64,000 nt of DNA from Bacillota bacterium (GCA_040755295.1 JBFMBK010000003.1:1-64000); one strand, 5' to 3'. Counted from the stretch's first letter, positions 9,066-18,779 are shown. Numbers and translations are program-made. Notes: generated by a model from the sequence alone, not told the origin.

Positions 9066-9627
9066 ATGATCTCATTGGACGATCTAAAGTGGGCCGGTCT
9101 GCGGAGCAACTACGGAACGGGTGAACGTGTGGCTCAACTGCTGAGGCGTGTAAAAGCAGGCGAACCTCCGGAAAAGTGGTATGAAGACCTCTTTCAGGAA
9201 GTCTGCCATCAGCACACGGTCAGCGAGGCCGCCCATACGGCGCTACCTTGCCTGGCAGCGCTTGCGGAACAGCGCCCGGAACACCAGGGTGGAGCTATTA
9301 CTTCTCGGTGGTTGGTGTGTAGCCTGCACGCGGCTTTCGGGAACCCCGCCGATACCGGTTGAACTCCAGCAGCCATGGGAGGACGCGATGGCGCGGGCGA
9401 TCCCCTTGATCGGGCGGGTATTAAGCCGAAAATGTCCGGATGAGGCTGAATTCCGCCACCTGCTTTCCGCCCTTGCGGCTTTTAACGGTCATCATCCGTT
9501 GGCGTTCATTCTCGCGGATTTAGATTGCGAGATCGAATGCCCGAAATGCGGAACACCCATTGACCTTATGAATTCCAACCTTAACCCGCTTGCCGAACCC
9601 AACGCCGCTGACAATACCACGGAGTAA
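9066..9627 (+). pseudogene. Frameshifted Cys-pair protein gene
   Basis: The gene starts at ATG 9066 after TTGGAGGGCGGAAG and reads MISLDDLKWAGLRSNYGTGE up to about position 9285 in one frame. It then continues in the frame one base further with ELLLLGGWCVACTRL and ends with IECPKCGTPIDLMNSN. Deleting a single G in the run around 9284-9290 would join both parts into one protein of about 186 residues. Either the gene is broken or the base is a sequencing error. The C-terminal CPKC pair suggests a metal site. The family is not recognised. Confidence 0.55.
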
Positions 9628-9711
9628 ACGTGAGGATATAAAATGCCCTCATTAGGCCGACGAACGCTGTGAAGACGTAAGCCGCAGTTTATCACTGCGC
9701 GTGCCGGAGCA

Positions 9712-10398
9712 TTATGATCCGGGCGAGGATTTTTGGAGAAAGACCAAACTCATCGGCGCAAGCGCCAGCAAGAAAAACACACCGCCTATAAGCGAACCGT
9801 GACTGAGCCAGGCAGAACGCATTATGATCCCGGCAAACCCCGCGATACAGGCGGCGCCGTTGAGCGACAGGAGAACACCGGCAAGCCGCAATTTGGATGA
9901 AGACTGCAGCATGAGGATGCCGAAGATGATGGAAGGCACTCCCAATACGGCGTAGGCCAGGTTATTGACAACCCAGATGGTCGAACCGGGCCACTGCTGG
10001 ATAACCTGCCGCAACAAGAATTCAGACTGGGCTTGAAACTCAGGTCCGGCATGCAACTCAAGCAAACGCGGGACCACGGTAATCTGTGAAAAATAGACCG
10101 CCAGGTTCATAACCCCGTATATCGGAATAAACACCGCGCCGACGGCCGACCATCCCGGCGCCGCCGGTTTATAGGAAAGATAAAGCAAGGCAAAGAGCGT
10201 GATTGCGCATACCGTGACAAGGGCGGCGTTAAGATAGGTGAGGTAGAAGGCCGTGCCCAACCTTGCGGTATGGGCCAGTACCTGGTCAAAGGTCTCCAGC
10301 GGCCCGGCGGCCGCCGTTTCCGTAATAAGAAAAACCAGCCAGATTACGGTGAATGTCAAGCAAAGCAGCGAGACAACACCGAGTATCCTGGTCTGCAT
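9712..10398 (-). CDS. Six-helix integral membrane protein
   Basis: This 228-residue protein has six predicted membrane helices, for example ILGVVSLLCLTFTVIWLVFL at the N-terminus, AALVTVCAITLFALLYLSY near residue 60, and IGGVFFLLALAPMSLVFLQ at the C-terminus. A conserved-looking loop, WPGSTIWVVNNLAYAVLGVP, lies near residue 140. The pattern resembles the DUF4386-type membrane proteins, but no catalytic motif is visible and the assignment is tentative. The start MQTRILG follows TAGGAGGGAACGGCAACC. It is a single-gene unit between unrelated genes. Confidence 0.7.
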   Translation of the reverse strand: MQTRILGVVSLLCLTFTVIWLVFLITETAAAGPLETFDQVLAHTARLGTAFYLTYLNAALVTVCAITLFALLYLSYKPAAPGWSAVGAVFIPIYGVMNLAVYFSQITVVPRLLELHAGPEFQAQSEFLLRQVIQQWPGSTIWVVNNLAYAVLGVPSIIFGILMLQSSSKLRLAGVLLSLNGAACIAGFAGIIMRSAWLSHGSLIGGVFFLLALAPMSLVFLQKSSPGS

Positions 10399-10641
10399 GG
10401 TTGCCGTTCCCTCCTAAACCGGATCACAATACTGACGATGCGGCCCGGGTTATAATGCAATTCTGCGTTGAAGAAAACTTAAAAATACGGTGGAACTGAA
10501 GGAAAAGAGGTCAACAGGTTGAAACATAAGTCATACCGGAGCATCGGGATAACTTGACACACAAGCTCGTCACGCGGAAGATCACATCCGGGCCGTAAAT
10601 GCTAAATGCGGCACGCCCGCACCTTCCGAAAGGAGAATACC

Positions 10642-11046
10642 ATGAACCAGGACGAACAGCAACTGGACCTGCTTTCGATCTTTCATTACATAGTCGGCGG
10701 CATAAACGCCCTGTTTTCCTGTTTCCCGTTTATTCACCTGGCGTTGGGTATAGCCATGCTGTGCGGGGGATTCGGGGAGGACGAGCCGCCGGCGTTTCTG
10801 GGATGGATATTCACGGTTATCCCGGCCGTGCTTATCCTCAGCGGGTGGGCGTTGTCGGCGCTTATGATCCTGGCGGGCCGGAACCTGAAAAGGCGCGCGG
10901 CGTATACGTTCTGTCTCGTGGTTGCCGCGAGCGAGTGCATTCTGATACCGTTCGGGACGGTACTGGGGGTACTTACGCTGATTGTACTTACCAGGGAATC
11001 CGTGAAGAAGATATTCGAGGAAAAGAAGGCGCCGGCCGTTTTATAA
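10642..11046 (+). CDS. Small membrane protein, four helices
   Basis: The most likely start is the ATG at 10642 (MNQDEQQLDLLSIFHYIVGG) after GAAAGGAGAATACC, giving 134 residues; the ORF extends further upstream without a binding site. Hydrophobic stretches around FPFIHLALGIAMLCGGF, FLGWIFTVIPAVLILSGWAL and FCLVVAASECILIPFGTVLG indicate three or four membrane spans. The C-terminus, VKKIFEEKK, is charged. Similar uncharacterised proteins in many bacteria begin with LLSIFHYIVGGI and have this overall plan. No function is known. Confidence 0.7.
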   Translation: MNQDEQQLDLLSIFHYIVGGINALFSCFPFIHLALGIAMLCGGFGEDEPPAFLGWIFTVIPAVLILSGWALSALMILAGRNLKRRAAYTFCLVVAASECILIPFGTVLGVLTLIVLTRESVKKIFEEKKAPAVL

Positions 11047-11146
11047 GAAATGTGCTTTAAGCGAAAAAGAAACAAAGGTTCATCAACAAAACAGGTTATT
11101 AATAGTTTTCCTGATTAACAAGTCCGGAAAGGGTGGACTAAAAAAT

Positions 11147-11584
11147 ATGCGAAAGGGCTTTTCCGGAACGGAGAGCATACTGATTTCGGTTGTTTTTGAC
11201 GCGTTCTTCCTGATGGGAGCTTACGCCCTTGTTAAATTGTCTTTAACGGCCGCGCTGGTAAGTTTGATAGTTATCGTTTATCTGTGGTATTACCTCCATA
11301 GGCCGAGGATCTGCAACTTTTGCGATCAGAATTGTCCGTTCAAGCCCAAGAGTAAATCCGAGCGGCATACGCGGGCCGGTTTCAGCAGGTTTGAAGCGGC
11401 GGTTTTCTACCCGGTGTTCTTGTTGATTCTGGGATTGTACCTTGCGGCGGTTTACAGGCTTAACCTGATTGTCGGTATAATCTTGACCGTATTTCTTGTG
11501 TACGCCCTGGTGCTTTACCGTATAAGAGTTTGCCCCAACTGCGATCTTCCTTGCCCTTTTAACAAGCATAAGACGGTTGTATAA
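11147..11584 (+). CDS. Membrane protein with duplicated Cys-motif halves
   Basis: This 145-residue protein is built as two similar halves. Each has a pair of membrane helices followed by a cytoplasmic-type cysteine motif: ICNFCDQNCPFKPKS after the first pair and VCPNCDLPCPFNKHK at the C-terminus, both C-x2-C-x3-CPF. The helices read SLIVIVYLWYYLHR and LTVFLVYALVLYRIR just before each motif. The paired motifs look suited to a metal or iron-sulfur site, or to disulfide chemistry at the membrane. The GTG/ATG region before MRKGFSGTE has the sequence AAAGGGTGGACTAAAAAAT. No family name is recognised. Confidence 0.65.
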   Translation: MRKGFSGTESILISVVFDAFFLMGAYALVKLSLTAALVSLIVIVYLWYYLHRPRICNFCDQNCPFKPKSKSERHTRAGFSRFEAAVFYPVFLLILGLYLAAVYRLNLIVGIILTVFLVYALVLYRIRVCPNCDLPCPFNKHKTVV

Positions 11585-11601
11585 ATTATATTAGAGAAGC
11601 A

Positions 11602-12699
11602 TTAAACTTTTTTGTAGTAACCGGCGTAGTTGGCGGTGACACTTCCGTTGAACGACTCGGCCAGTTTGCGCGAGGGAATGTTGTTGTCGGTTACGGTATG
11701 GTAGTAGCATTTAGTAAAGCCGCGCTTTTTCATGGTCAGAAGGATGGCTGCCAGCAGGGCCGAGCCGACGCCCTTACCGGCATAAGCGGGAAGCACCCCC
11801 ATGCTGAAGACGCTTCCGTCCCTGATGCCCCTTCGCGTCCACAGAAACTTCAAGGCGGCGAAAAGGTCGTTTCTTCCCCCCATTGCCTGGACGGCGGCGT
11901 TGAGGTCAAGGAATGATATTATGTATCCTATCGGCCGCCCGCCGGCCTCGGCTATCAGCACGAAATCAGGGACGATAAAAGGCTTCTTTTCCATCCAGAA
12001 TTCGTAACTGGTGTCGACGTCGTAACCTGCAAAGTACCATATGTTCTTAAACGCCGCGTTCCCTATTCCTATGATTGCGGCGTGGTCCCGCTGAAAGTCG
12101 GTTAAGGATACGGGCCGTATATCGACGCCCGGAATTTCGTAACGCGATAACAGATGTGCTTCGGGGATGGATTCGAGGTCGATGGAATAACACAGTTCCC
12201 GGTGCTGCTTATTGAAGCCCATGCTTTCGAGATACGCCGCGTAGTAAGGCTGCGCGTATGAATAGGGAAACACGGGCAGCTCGTCGAAACGGTCCGATTT
12301 CAAGCCGAAACCGAAGAAAAGATCGCCGTTTACCGGACCCGTTAAAGAAGACACTCCCTTTTCTTTCAACCAGGAGACGGCGGCCCGGAAGAGTTCAACG
12401 ACGTCGATTTGTTTATCCGGCAGGGCTTCAAAAAGACCGAAGAAGGCGGTATTCCTTTTCCGGTTCTTGATAAACAGGCGGTTTATAAACATACAGACAC
12501 GCGCCGTAACCTCTCCTTCATGTTCCGCGTAAAAAGCATTTTGTTCGATATAGGAAGAGAAAGGAGTCCGGCCGGTTATCAATCTTGAGGTGTCTTTCGC
12601 TATCGCCGGAACCCAGTAAGGGTTGTTGCGATACACGGCCGCCTCCAAATCAATAAACCGTTTTACCTGCGCTTGGGTAGTTACCTGGACAACAGCCAT
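11602..12699 (-). CDS. GNAT-type N-acetyltransferase family protein
   Basis: The likely start is ATG at 12699 (MAVVQVTTQAQVKRFIDLEA), preceded by GGAAAGGTGTAGATCAA, giving 365 residues; the longer upstream frame lacks a binding site. The C-terminal third carries a GNAT fold: FVLIAEAGGRPIGYIISFLD, then FSMGVLPAYAGKGVGSALLA (acetyl-CoA binding Gly-rich motif), then the conserved tail KRGFTKCYYHTVTDNNIPSR. The N-terminal two thirds, with TGPVNGDLFFGFGLKSDRF, matches a widespread family of uncharacterised bacterial GNAT-like proteins often annotated simply as N-acetyltransferases. The substrate is unknown. It converges with the preceding plus-strand gene. Confidence 0.8.
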   Translation of the reverse strand: MAVVQVTTQAQVKRFIDLEAAVYRNNPYWVPAIAKDTSRLITGRTPFSSYIEQNAFYAEHEGEVTARVCMFINRLFIKNRKRNTAFFGLFEALPDKQIDVVELFRAAVSWLKEKGVSSLTGPVNGDLFFGFGLKSDRFDELPVFPYSYAQPYYAAYLESMGFNKQHRELCYSIDLESIPEAHLLSRYEIPGVDIRPVSLTDFQRDHAAIIGIGNAAFKNIWYFAGYDVDTSYEFWMEKKPFIVPDFVLIAEAGGRPIGYIISFLDLNAAVQAMGGRNDLFAALKFLWTRRGIRDGSVFSMGVLPAYAGKGVGSALLAAILLTMKKRGFTKCYYHTVTDNNIPSRKLAESFNGSVTANYAGYYKKV

Positions 12700-12884
12700 T
12701 TGATCTACACCTTTCCGAATTTTATGCCCCGAAGATGCCAATAAAAGGTTTGCCGAATTCATCGACACCCGCGTTTCAATATATTGCGGAAGCAGGATTT
12801 CTTGACACTTTTTAATCCGGATGGGTATAATTCCATAAATCCCGAACGTAAAGGGACTAACAATCATGAAACGAGGCTTCGGAG

Positions 12885-13757
12885 ATGAAGGTATCCGAAA
12901 ATGTTCACGCGCTGAAGGTTCCGTTTAAGATCCCGGTCGGCCCGGGGGTTGAGGTCGCGAGGTTCGTGTACGTGTTTCTGATATACGGTGAGAGCATCTG
13001 TCTTATCGACACCGGCGTGAGCGGCTCTGAAGAGGCCGTTTTCGGCTATATACGCAAAAGCGGCAGGCGGCCGGAGGAAATAAGTCTGGTCGTGCTGACA
13101 CACGCCCACCCGGACCATATCGGCGCGCTGTACGCCGTAAAACGGGCTACCGGCTGCACTGTGGCGGCGCATGAGGGAGACCGACGGTGGGTTGAAGACG
13201 TCGAGCTGCAACTGCGGGAGCGGCCGATCCCAGGATTCGGCACCCTGGTGGGCGGGTCGGTGAAAATTGACGGCGTGCTTGAGGACGGGGACATCGTGGA
13301 ACTGGGCGGTGGACTTTCGCTGGAGGTGTTTCATACGCCGGGACACTCGCAGGGCTCGATATCCGTTTTTCTCAAAGAGGGCGGCGCTCTCTTTTCCGGG
13401 GATGCGATTCCGACTGCCGGTGACATCCCCATTTACGACGATGTTACGGCCTCCGTCGATTCCGTCAAGAAACTAAAGGGTGCCGGCGGTGTGAAACTGC
13501 TGCTGTCTTCCTGGGACGAACCGCGGAAAGGCGAGCGGGCTTACCGGGCGATGGATGACGGACTGCGCTGCATCCAGCGCGCTCACGACGCGGTGCTGAA
13601 GGCGACCGGCGGCGATGCTTATCAGGACCCGATGGAACTGTGCCGGAGGGTTGTCGCCGAAATGGGTCTTCCGGCGGCTGCCGTCAATCCTCTGGCCGCA
13701 AGGACCTTCCAGGCGCATCTGAAACTCCGCGACCGTAAGGATTTAACAGGGGATTAA
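12885..13757 (+). CDS. MBL-fold metallo-hydrolase
   Basis: This 290-residue protein has the metallo-beta-lactamase fold. The first metal motif, VVLTHAHPDHIGALYAV (HxHxDH), lies near residue 72. The second His is in FHTPGHSQGSISVFL, the bridging Asp is in LFSGDAIPTAGDIPIYDD, and the start VSENVHALKVPF is typical of glyoxalase-II-like family members. A helical extension after residue 200 ends in FQAHLKLRDRKD. There is no signal peptide. The substrate is not determinable; many relatives act on thioesters or lactones. The start ATG at 12885 follows GAGGCTTCGGAG. It is divergent from the GNAT gene, with a short shared upstream region. Confidence 0.85.
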   Translation: MKVSENVHALKVPFKIPVGPGVEVARFVYVFLIYGESICLIDTGVSGSEEAVFGYIRKSGRRPEEISLVVLTHAHPDHIGALYAVKRATGCTVAAHEGDRRWVEDVELQLRERPIPGFGTLVGGSVKIDGVLEDGDIVELGGGLSLEVFHTPGHSQGSISVFLKEGGALFSGDAIPTAGDIPIYDDVTASVDSVKKLKGAGGVKLLLSSWDEPRKGERAYRAMDDGLRCIQRAHDAVLKATGGDAYQDPMELCRRVVAEMGLPAAAVNPLAARTFQAHLKLRDRKDLTGD

Positions 13758-14105
13758 CGGTTATGGTACGATAACGCGGTATTCGTTTGCCTCTGAGAAT
13801 ATAATGTGAATCTGTATTTATTTATAGAGAACTTAACGGCTCTTATCGTAGTGCGGGTATTGGCGATTCTGCCGAAGCAAATTCAAATATATGTGAGTAT
13901 ATTTAGGTAAGGGAAGGAATATTTATGGTTTTTGCCGAATTACAGAAATAGAGGAACAGGGAAAGTCCGTATAAGGCTGCATCTTCCATCACAAACAGGG
14001 GCTGTTCGAAGGAATGGTTCTACCAATTGACACGATAGATCGATGAAACGCATTGATTACTTCTTTGGAATAGTTATAAAAGAGTGATGAAGAGGAGGCA
14101 GTTCC
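13758..14105 (+). promoter_or_regulatory. Intergenic region with promoter for the cytochrome gene
   Basis: No gene is seen here. TTGATT at 14053-14058 and TATAAA at 14075-14080, spacer 16, form a plausible sigma-A promoter. It lies 25 bases before the GTG of the multiheme protein, followed by the ribosome binding site AGAGGAGG. The rest was checked for a c-di-GMP riboswitch, often found before multiheme cytochromes, and none was recognised. Confidence 0.5.
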
Positions 14106-16688
14106 GTGGCTTTCGCATGGACGTCTCTAGAAAAGAAACGCCGCCGCAGGATGCTTCAACAGATCTTGATCGTTGGAGCGATTCTCCTTTTACTCGCCGC
14201 AATGCTTCCTTATCAACCGGCAAAAGCGGACTTGACCTGGCAAGCGGAAACGGTGGACGATACGGGTGATGTGGGTAAATACACGTCTTTAGCCCTGGAC
14301 GGTTCAAACTATCCGCATATCAGCTACTACGACGTCACCAACCATGACCTGAAGCACGCCTACAAAGACGGTTCAGGCTGGCATACCGAAACGGTGGACT
14401 CGGACGGCGACGTAGGAATGCATACGTCTTTAGCCCTGGACGGTTCAAACTACCCGCATATCAGCTACTACGACGCCACCAACCTCGACCTGAAGCACGC
14501 CTACAAAGACGGTTCAGGCTGGCACACCGAAACAGTAGACTCGGGCGGCGGCGTCGGAATGCATACCTCAATAGTCATGGACGGCTCAAACTACCCGCGT
14601 ATAAGCTACTATGACGCGACCAACCTGGACCTGAAGTACGCCTATAAGGACGGCTCCGGCTGGCACGCGGAAACGGTCGACGGCGCGGACGATGTAGGCG
14701 AATTCACGTCCATGTTCCTGGGCGCTTCTGATTACCCGCATATAAGCTATTACGACGCCACGAACCTTGACCTGAAATACGCTTATAAAGACGGCTCCGG
14801 CTGGCACACGGAAACGGTCGACGGCGCGGATAACGTCGGCAAGTACGCGTCTATCGCTCTTGATGCGTCAAACTACCCGCATATCAGTTACGAGAGCGAG
14901 ACCAACTGCGATTTCAAGTACGCCTACAAAGACGGCTCCGGCTGGCACATAGAAGAATGCGAGGATTTCGGATATTGGTTATACACGTCGATTGCGCTGG
15001 ATGCGTCCGGTTATCCGCACATCTGCACCGCCAGCGGTCCTTCTTATTATCTCAGCTATAACTGGAAAGACGCGTCGGGGTGGAAAGAGGGAACTCCGGA
15101 TATCTCGAGCGGCGTGGGATGGTACGATTCGTTAAAGCTGGATGCGTCCGGAGGCGCGCACATAAGCTACTACGACCTGACGAACGGCAGTCTGAAGTAC
15201 GCCTATCAAGCGCAGACCGCGCCGACGGTGCAAAGCACCGACCCGGTGAACGGCGCAACCAGAGTATACACCGACAAGGTCATTACCGTGACCTGCGACA
15301 GGGGTATCGAGGCGGGCCCCAATTTCAACGAGATTAAGGTTAAGGATCAATCCGGAAACGAAATGAGTATTTCGAAAAGCTTTCCTGTATGGGCTACGCT
15401 CGCCATCGAGGTTGAAGGCAACATGCGCTGCGGCGTCGCCTATACGGTATACATTACCGCCGGCTCAATCCAGGACGACTCGGGGATAAGCCTGGCGAGC
15501 GACTACACCTTCAGCTTTACCACGGAGCATGCCTGGACGCACGGGCAGTTTTCCAACACCACCGATGCCTGCGCCGGGTGTCACGTGGCGCACGCCGCCC
15601 AGGCGCCGAACCTTTTGAAAGGCGGGCCGACGCAGACACACTTCTGCTTCCTCTGTCATGGCGACGGCGCCACCAGCGCCCCGTACGATGTCGAAGACGG
15701 GTATACCAGTATGACCGTCAGCGGGGATGTGTATCCTTCCACTGCGGGAGGATTCGTTAATCAGTTCGTAGACGAAAACGGAAATCGCACCATCGACGCC
15801 GGCGAACTTAAACCGGTTACCTCGCGGCACAACGTATCCGGATTCGTATACGGCGATGAGAGCGGCGCGGTCCAAAACACGGACAACGTTTACCACTGGA
15901 TTCCGGGCGGCAGCAACCAGCTGACCGGGGAAGGCTTCGTCTGCGCCTCGTGCCACGACCCGCACGCCGGCGGCGCGGCGCCCCAGGTTAGCGACGGGAT
16001 CGAGCACGTGCTTGGAAGCACCACTAATCCGAACCCAAGGCTGCTGCGAAAGAGCATCACCGTGCAGGATGCGACTTATACCGCACTATACGTCGGGCTC
16101 AGCGGCTCATGGGAGGATAGCGGGACGGAAGGTTCGTACGTTGTAACCGGGTACGTTTGCGGTACTTCGGAATGGTGCGGCGCCTGCCACGACAAGTTCC
16201 AGAACGACGACGCAAATTGGCAGGCCGGGGGAGGAGAAGCCGTCCAGTACTATGGAATGTGGCGGCATCCCATAGGCGCGCACATCCTGTGGAATTCCGT
16301 TACGGACGAAAGCCTCGAAACCGGCACGCCGAGTGTGTACAAAAGGGTAACGGGCTGGGCGGCCAATCAGGTGGGATGTCTCAGCTGCCACCGGGCGCAC
16401 AGCAGTATGGTCGTAATGGACGATGAGAGCTGGGCGGCGGACTGGGCGCGCGACGCCACAGACCCGGCAACGGATAAAGCGAGGGGGGACACCTCGGCGC
16501 TCTTACGTATGGACAACCGTGGTATCTGCTACAACTGCCACGGCGCGGGAAATAAAAACTGCCGGAATGATTCGAATTATTTTTATTCAGGAACGCAAAA
16601 CCCGTTCTGTTCGCACTGCCACCCGTTCGAGGACGATGTGTTGCCTCACCCCATGGACGTGGTTTGTCTCTGCCACTGGAAGGATTAA
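14106..16688 (+). CDS. Secreted seven-repeat propeller / multiheme cytochrome c
   Basis: This 860-residue exported protein has four parts. A Sec signal peptide ([20 protein letters not shown], cleavage near PAKA) is followed by seven tandem repeats of about 48 residues (residues about 40-375) built on [20 protein letters not shown] and [12 protein letters not shown]. That is the number expected for a seven-bladed beta-propeller. Next is an SbsA-type Ig-like domain ([20 protein letters not shown]) ending near residue 475. The C-terminus has seven CXXCH haem-binding motifs (CAGCH, CFLCH, CASCH, CGACH, CLSCH, CYNCH, CSHCH), several in the paired arrangement of doubled-CXXCH cytochromes, and a final CLCH. 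It would act outside the membrane in electron transfer, with the propeller binding a surface or partner. The start is GTG at 14106 after GAGGAGG. Confidence 0.85.
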   Translation: MAFAWTSLEKKRRRRMLQQILIVGAILLLLAAMLPYQPAKADLTWQAETVDDTGDVGKYTSLALDGSNYPHISYYDVTNHDLKHAYKDGSGWHTETVDSDGDVGMHTSLALDGSNYPHISYYDATNLDLKHAYKDGSGWHTETVDSGGGVGMHTSIVMDGSNYPRISYYDATNLDLKYAYKDGSGWHAETVDGADDVGEFTSMFLGASDYPHISYYDATNLDLKYAYKDGSGWHTETVDGADNVGKYASIALDASNYPHISYESETNCDFKYAYKDGSGWHIEECEDFGYWLYTSIALDASGYPHICTASGPSYYLSYNWKDASGWKEGTPDISSGVGWYDSLKLDASGGAHISYYDLTNGSLKYAYQAQTAPTVQSTDPVNGATRVYTDKVITVTCDRGIEAGPNFNEIKVKDQSGNEMSISKSFPVWATLAIEVEGNMRCGVAYTVYITAGSIQDDSGISLASDYTFSFTTEHAWTHGQFSNTTDACAGCHVAHAAQAPNLLKGGPTQTHFCFLCHGDGATSAPYDVEDGYTSMTVSGDVYPSTAGGFVNQFVDENGNRTIDAGELKPVTSRHNVSGFVYGDESGAVQNTDNVYHWIPGGSNQLTGEGFVCASCHDPHAGGAAPQVSDGIEHVLGSTTNPNPRLLRKSITVQDATYTALYVGLSGSWEDSGTEGSYVVTGYVCGTSEWCGACHDKFQNDDANWQAGGGEAVQYYGMWRHPIGAHILWNSVTDESLETGTPSVYKRVTGWAANQVGCLSCHRAHSSMVVMDDESWAADWARDATDPATDKARGDTSALLRMDNRGICYNCHGAGNKNCRNDSNYFYSGTQNPFCSHCHPFEDDVLPHPMDVVCLCHWKD
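14235..15215 (+). repeat. Tandem coding repeats, about 144-bp unit
   Basis: Seven direct repeats encode the propeller blades of the multiheme protein. Units 1 to 5 are very similar at the DNA level, sharing TTCAAACTACCCGCATATCA and GACGGTTCAGGCTGGCA, while units 6 and 7 have diverged. The gradient suggests recent amplification or gene conversion among the first blades. Confidence 0.8.
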
Positions 16689-16881
16689 AAAGACAAAGCA
16701 ACCCTCTCGCGGGATGGTTAGGGGTAGTCTCATTGACCGATCAATACCGATGGAAGTTCAATCCCGTAATCTACCGCATACTGCAGACCGCCGTAGAATG
16801 CCCGATAACAATATTACAAGTGACAGCCACGAGACGGTTTACGAAGCGAAGGCCTAAGTTAGCTTTTGGGAGGTAGCTTTT

Positions 16882-18189
16882 TTGCCGAACAGGCTTGTGG
16901 TGGCGCTCGGGCTCTTATTATTGACATTGTCCGCAGGGTGCGGCTCAACAGACATTAGTAACAAAAGTGCGGGGTCAGCGTACGAGTCGGAGTTTAAACC
17001 GGATATCAAGGGGATCTCAGGCATAATCAACATGAGCAAGGACGGCGTGGTCGGGGAACTCGGGAATAACTATGAGTTCGTTGACGCCGGGCCGGAAGGC
17101 GCCCGCGAGGGTTATTACTTCGTAGAATACGGGTTGACGTTTGTCTTTGACGATGACCATAAGATCGTTTCCATTGATTGCGATCAAATGGTCGATATAA
17201 ACGGGGCAAGGGCAGGGATGGATTTCGCGCAAGTGCAAAAAAAGCTTGGCGGAAAAAAGATTGCAGAGACTTCGTACGGGATTCCTGAAAACAAAGCTTA
17301 CGAACTAAGCTACTGGATAAATGAATGTAAAGTGGTATTCAGTTCGTTTGAGGAAGACGGAAGAGATTCGTGGGTAACTGTTTATAAAGAAGATAAGGCG
17401 GACAATGAGAATGGGGGTTTTAACGGCATCCCGCGTGCCGGCGATGACACCGAAAGAGTGAAAGTACTGGAAGTTACGGCGGACATCGATAAAGACGGCA
17501 AGAGTGAAAGGATATTGTTGGACCGCGAGAAGGAAAAAGCCGGGGACTCGTCATTCGTTTATTCGAGGATCCTGGTGTTTGACGAGCGGGACAACCGGGT
17601 TTTTAACTCAAAGGATTATATCACGGATTTGCGCGGGGGACGTTCCGACGGTTTTGAAAACGGGCTGGTTAAAGTTGATGACCTTGATGGAGACGGCGCC
17701 AAAGAAATATATTTCTGTGAAAGCGGCAGTAAGCCGGTTATTCAAAAGCTGGCTATTGTCGGCAAGTGTAAGGGCAGCTATAGGTTGCTGTTTTTTGAAA
17801 CGTTGGGCGACTGCGGCTACCGGGATTTTGACAACGACCGGAAATTAGAACTGTACGGCCGCACGCGTAACGCGCAGTTTCTCTGTTGGTCGGGGAGGGA
17901 TACCGTTTACAGCCGCTCTGAAGACAGATATATTCCGTCATATTCCTGTACCAGGCGGCTGTGGGAGGAAAAATGCAGGCAATCGGAGAAAGTGTTTCAG
18001 GATAAACCGGACATGGATTCGTTCGGAGAGCTTATAACGAGCTACGCCGTGTTGGGTTACAAAGACAAGGGGTTGGAGATTATTAATAACAGCAGGGTTT
18101 TGGGACGGTACGAATCGAAAGAAGACTGGGCATTAAGGTTCGAGGAGTGCTTGAAGTCCGAGAGCGCATGGTTAAATTCTCTGAAATAG
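16882..18189 (+). CDS. Lipoprotein with FG-GAP-like calcium-loop segments
   Basis: A TTG start at 16882 after GGGAGGTAGCTTT gives 435 residues beginning with a lipoprotein signal. MPNRLVVALGLLLLTLSAGC has the lipobox LSAGC, with Cys20 as lipid site. The first half contains NMSKDGVVGELGNNYEFV and GMDFAQVQKKLGGKKIAE, resembling repeats in Gram-positive surface lipoproteins. The middle has Asp-rich loops VTADIDKDGKSERILLDRE and VKVDDLDGDGAKEIYF, like calcium-binding loops of FG-GAP/VCBS repeats. It would be anchored on the outer face of the cytoplasmic membrane. It follows the multiheme protein by about 190 bases on the same strand, so a role with it is possible but not shown. Confidence 0.7.
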   Translation: MPNRLVVALGLLLLTLSAGCGSTDISNKSAGSAYESEFKPDIKGISGIINMSKDGVVGELGNNYEFVDAGPEGAREGYYFVEYGLTFVFDDDHKIVSIDCDQMVDINGARAGMDFAQVQKKLGGKKIAETSYGIPENKAYELSYWINECKVVFSSFEEDGRDSWVTVYKEDKADNENGGFNGIPRAGDDTERVKVLEVTADIDKDGKSERILLDREKEKAGDSSFVYSRILVFDERDNRVFNSKDYITDLRGGRSDGFENGLVKVDDLDGDGAKEIYFCESGSKPVIQKLAIVGKCKGSYRLLFFETLGDCGYRDFDNDRKLELYGRTRNAQFLCWSGRDTVYSRSEDRYIPSYSCTRRLWEEKCRQSEKVFQDKPDMDSFGELITSYAVLGYKDKGLEIINNSRVLGRYESKEDWALRFEECLKSESAWLNSLK

Positions 18190-18262
18190 GTAACGGCGAC
18201 GACTTTCGACCGGCGGGAGAAAGTGGTAAAAACAATCGGGATAATGCCGGTTTTAAAAACAG

Positions 18263-18295
18263 AAAGGGAATAGAATCCGCATTCTATTCCCTTTT
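18263..18295. terminator. Strong hairpin terminator
   Basis: AAAGGGAATAGAAT (18263-18276) pairs with ATTCTATTCCCTTT (18281-18294) around CCGC and is followed by T-rich sequence. A-rich sequence on the other side lets it serve both the lipoprotein gene (plus) and the LysM gene (minus). Confidence 0.85.
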
Positions 18296-18365
18296 ATAAT
18301 TACCTTCCGGTCGAGTTCAACGAACGCAAGCCGATAGGGCGGAACAAGCGGCGATTGGGTCGGAA

Positions 18366-18746
18366 TCAGTTCGGAACGCATATCATCTGGCCTGCTCTCA
18401 GGTTATAACAGTCAATTCCCGGGTTGTAGTATATGAGCATTTCCACGGTGATTCTGCGCCTTCTGCAGATGTCGTAAACCGTCTCTCCCGCTACGACCGT
18501 GTAGGATACGCAACCCGCAGGGCAAACCGGCCACTTCGGGGGCATCGGCGGCACGGGAGGGGCGTATGCGTATCCGGGAATGCAGACGACCTGGCCTATT
18601 TGGAGATTGTAAGGGTCGGCGCCGGGATTGGCGGCCTGAATCGCTTCCACGGTTGTATTGTAGCACTGGGCAAGTAACCAGAAGGTATCTCCCGACCGTA
18701 TTACATAAGGAAATGTTCCCGCCGGGCAATGATGATAATAGTGCAT
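18366..18746 (-). CDS. Double LysM domain protein
   Basis: This protein of about 126 residues carries two LysM peptidoglycan/chitin-binding domains: FPYVIRSGDTFWLLAQCYNT to IGQVVCIPG near residues 12-57, and VSYTVVAGETVYDICRRRRI to AGQMICVPN at the C-terminus. A proline-rich linker, YAPPVPPMPPKWPVCPAG, separates them. Start ATG 18746 lies behind GGGAGGTGATAA; the GTG three codons upstream lies inside the binding site and is unlikely. There is no signal peptide. Cytoplasmic, Cys-containing LysM proteins of this kind in spore-formers are often spore-coat or cortex-associated (SafA/YaaH-like logic). That role is inference. Confidence 0.85.
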   Translation of the reverse strand: MHYYHHCPAGTFPYVIRSGDTFWLLAQCYNTTVEAIQAANPGADPYNLQIGQVVCIPGYAYAPPVPPMPPKWPVCPAGCVSYTVVAGETVYDICRRRRITVEMLIYYNPGIDCYNLRAGQMICVPN

Positions 18747-18779
18747 ATTTATCACCTCCCTGATAAGTCCTTTTTTTAC

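Noticed and set aside
13880-14050. c-di-GMP (GEMM) riboswitch before the multiheme cytochrome gene
   Set aside because: AACAGGGAAAGTCCG looked suggestive, but the conserved GEMM core and tetraloop receptor could not be found.
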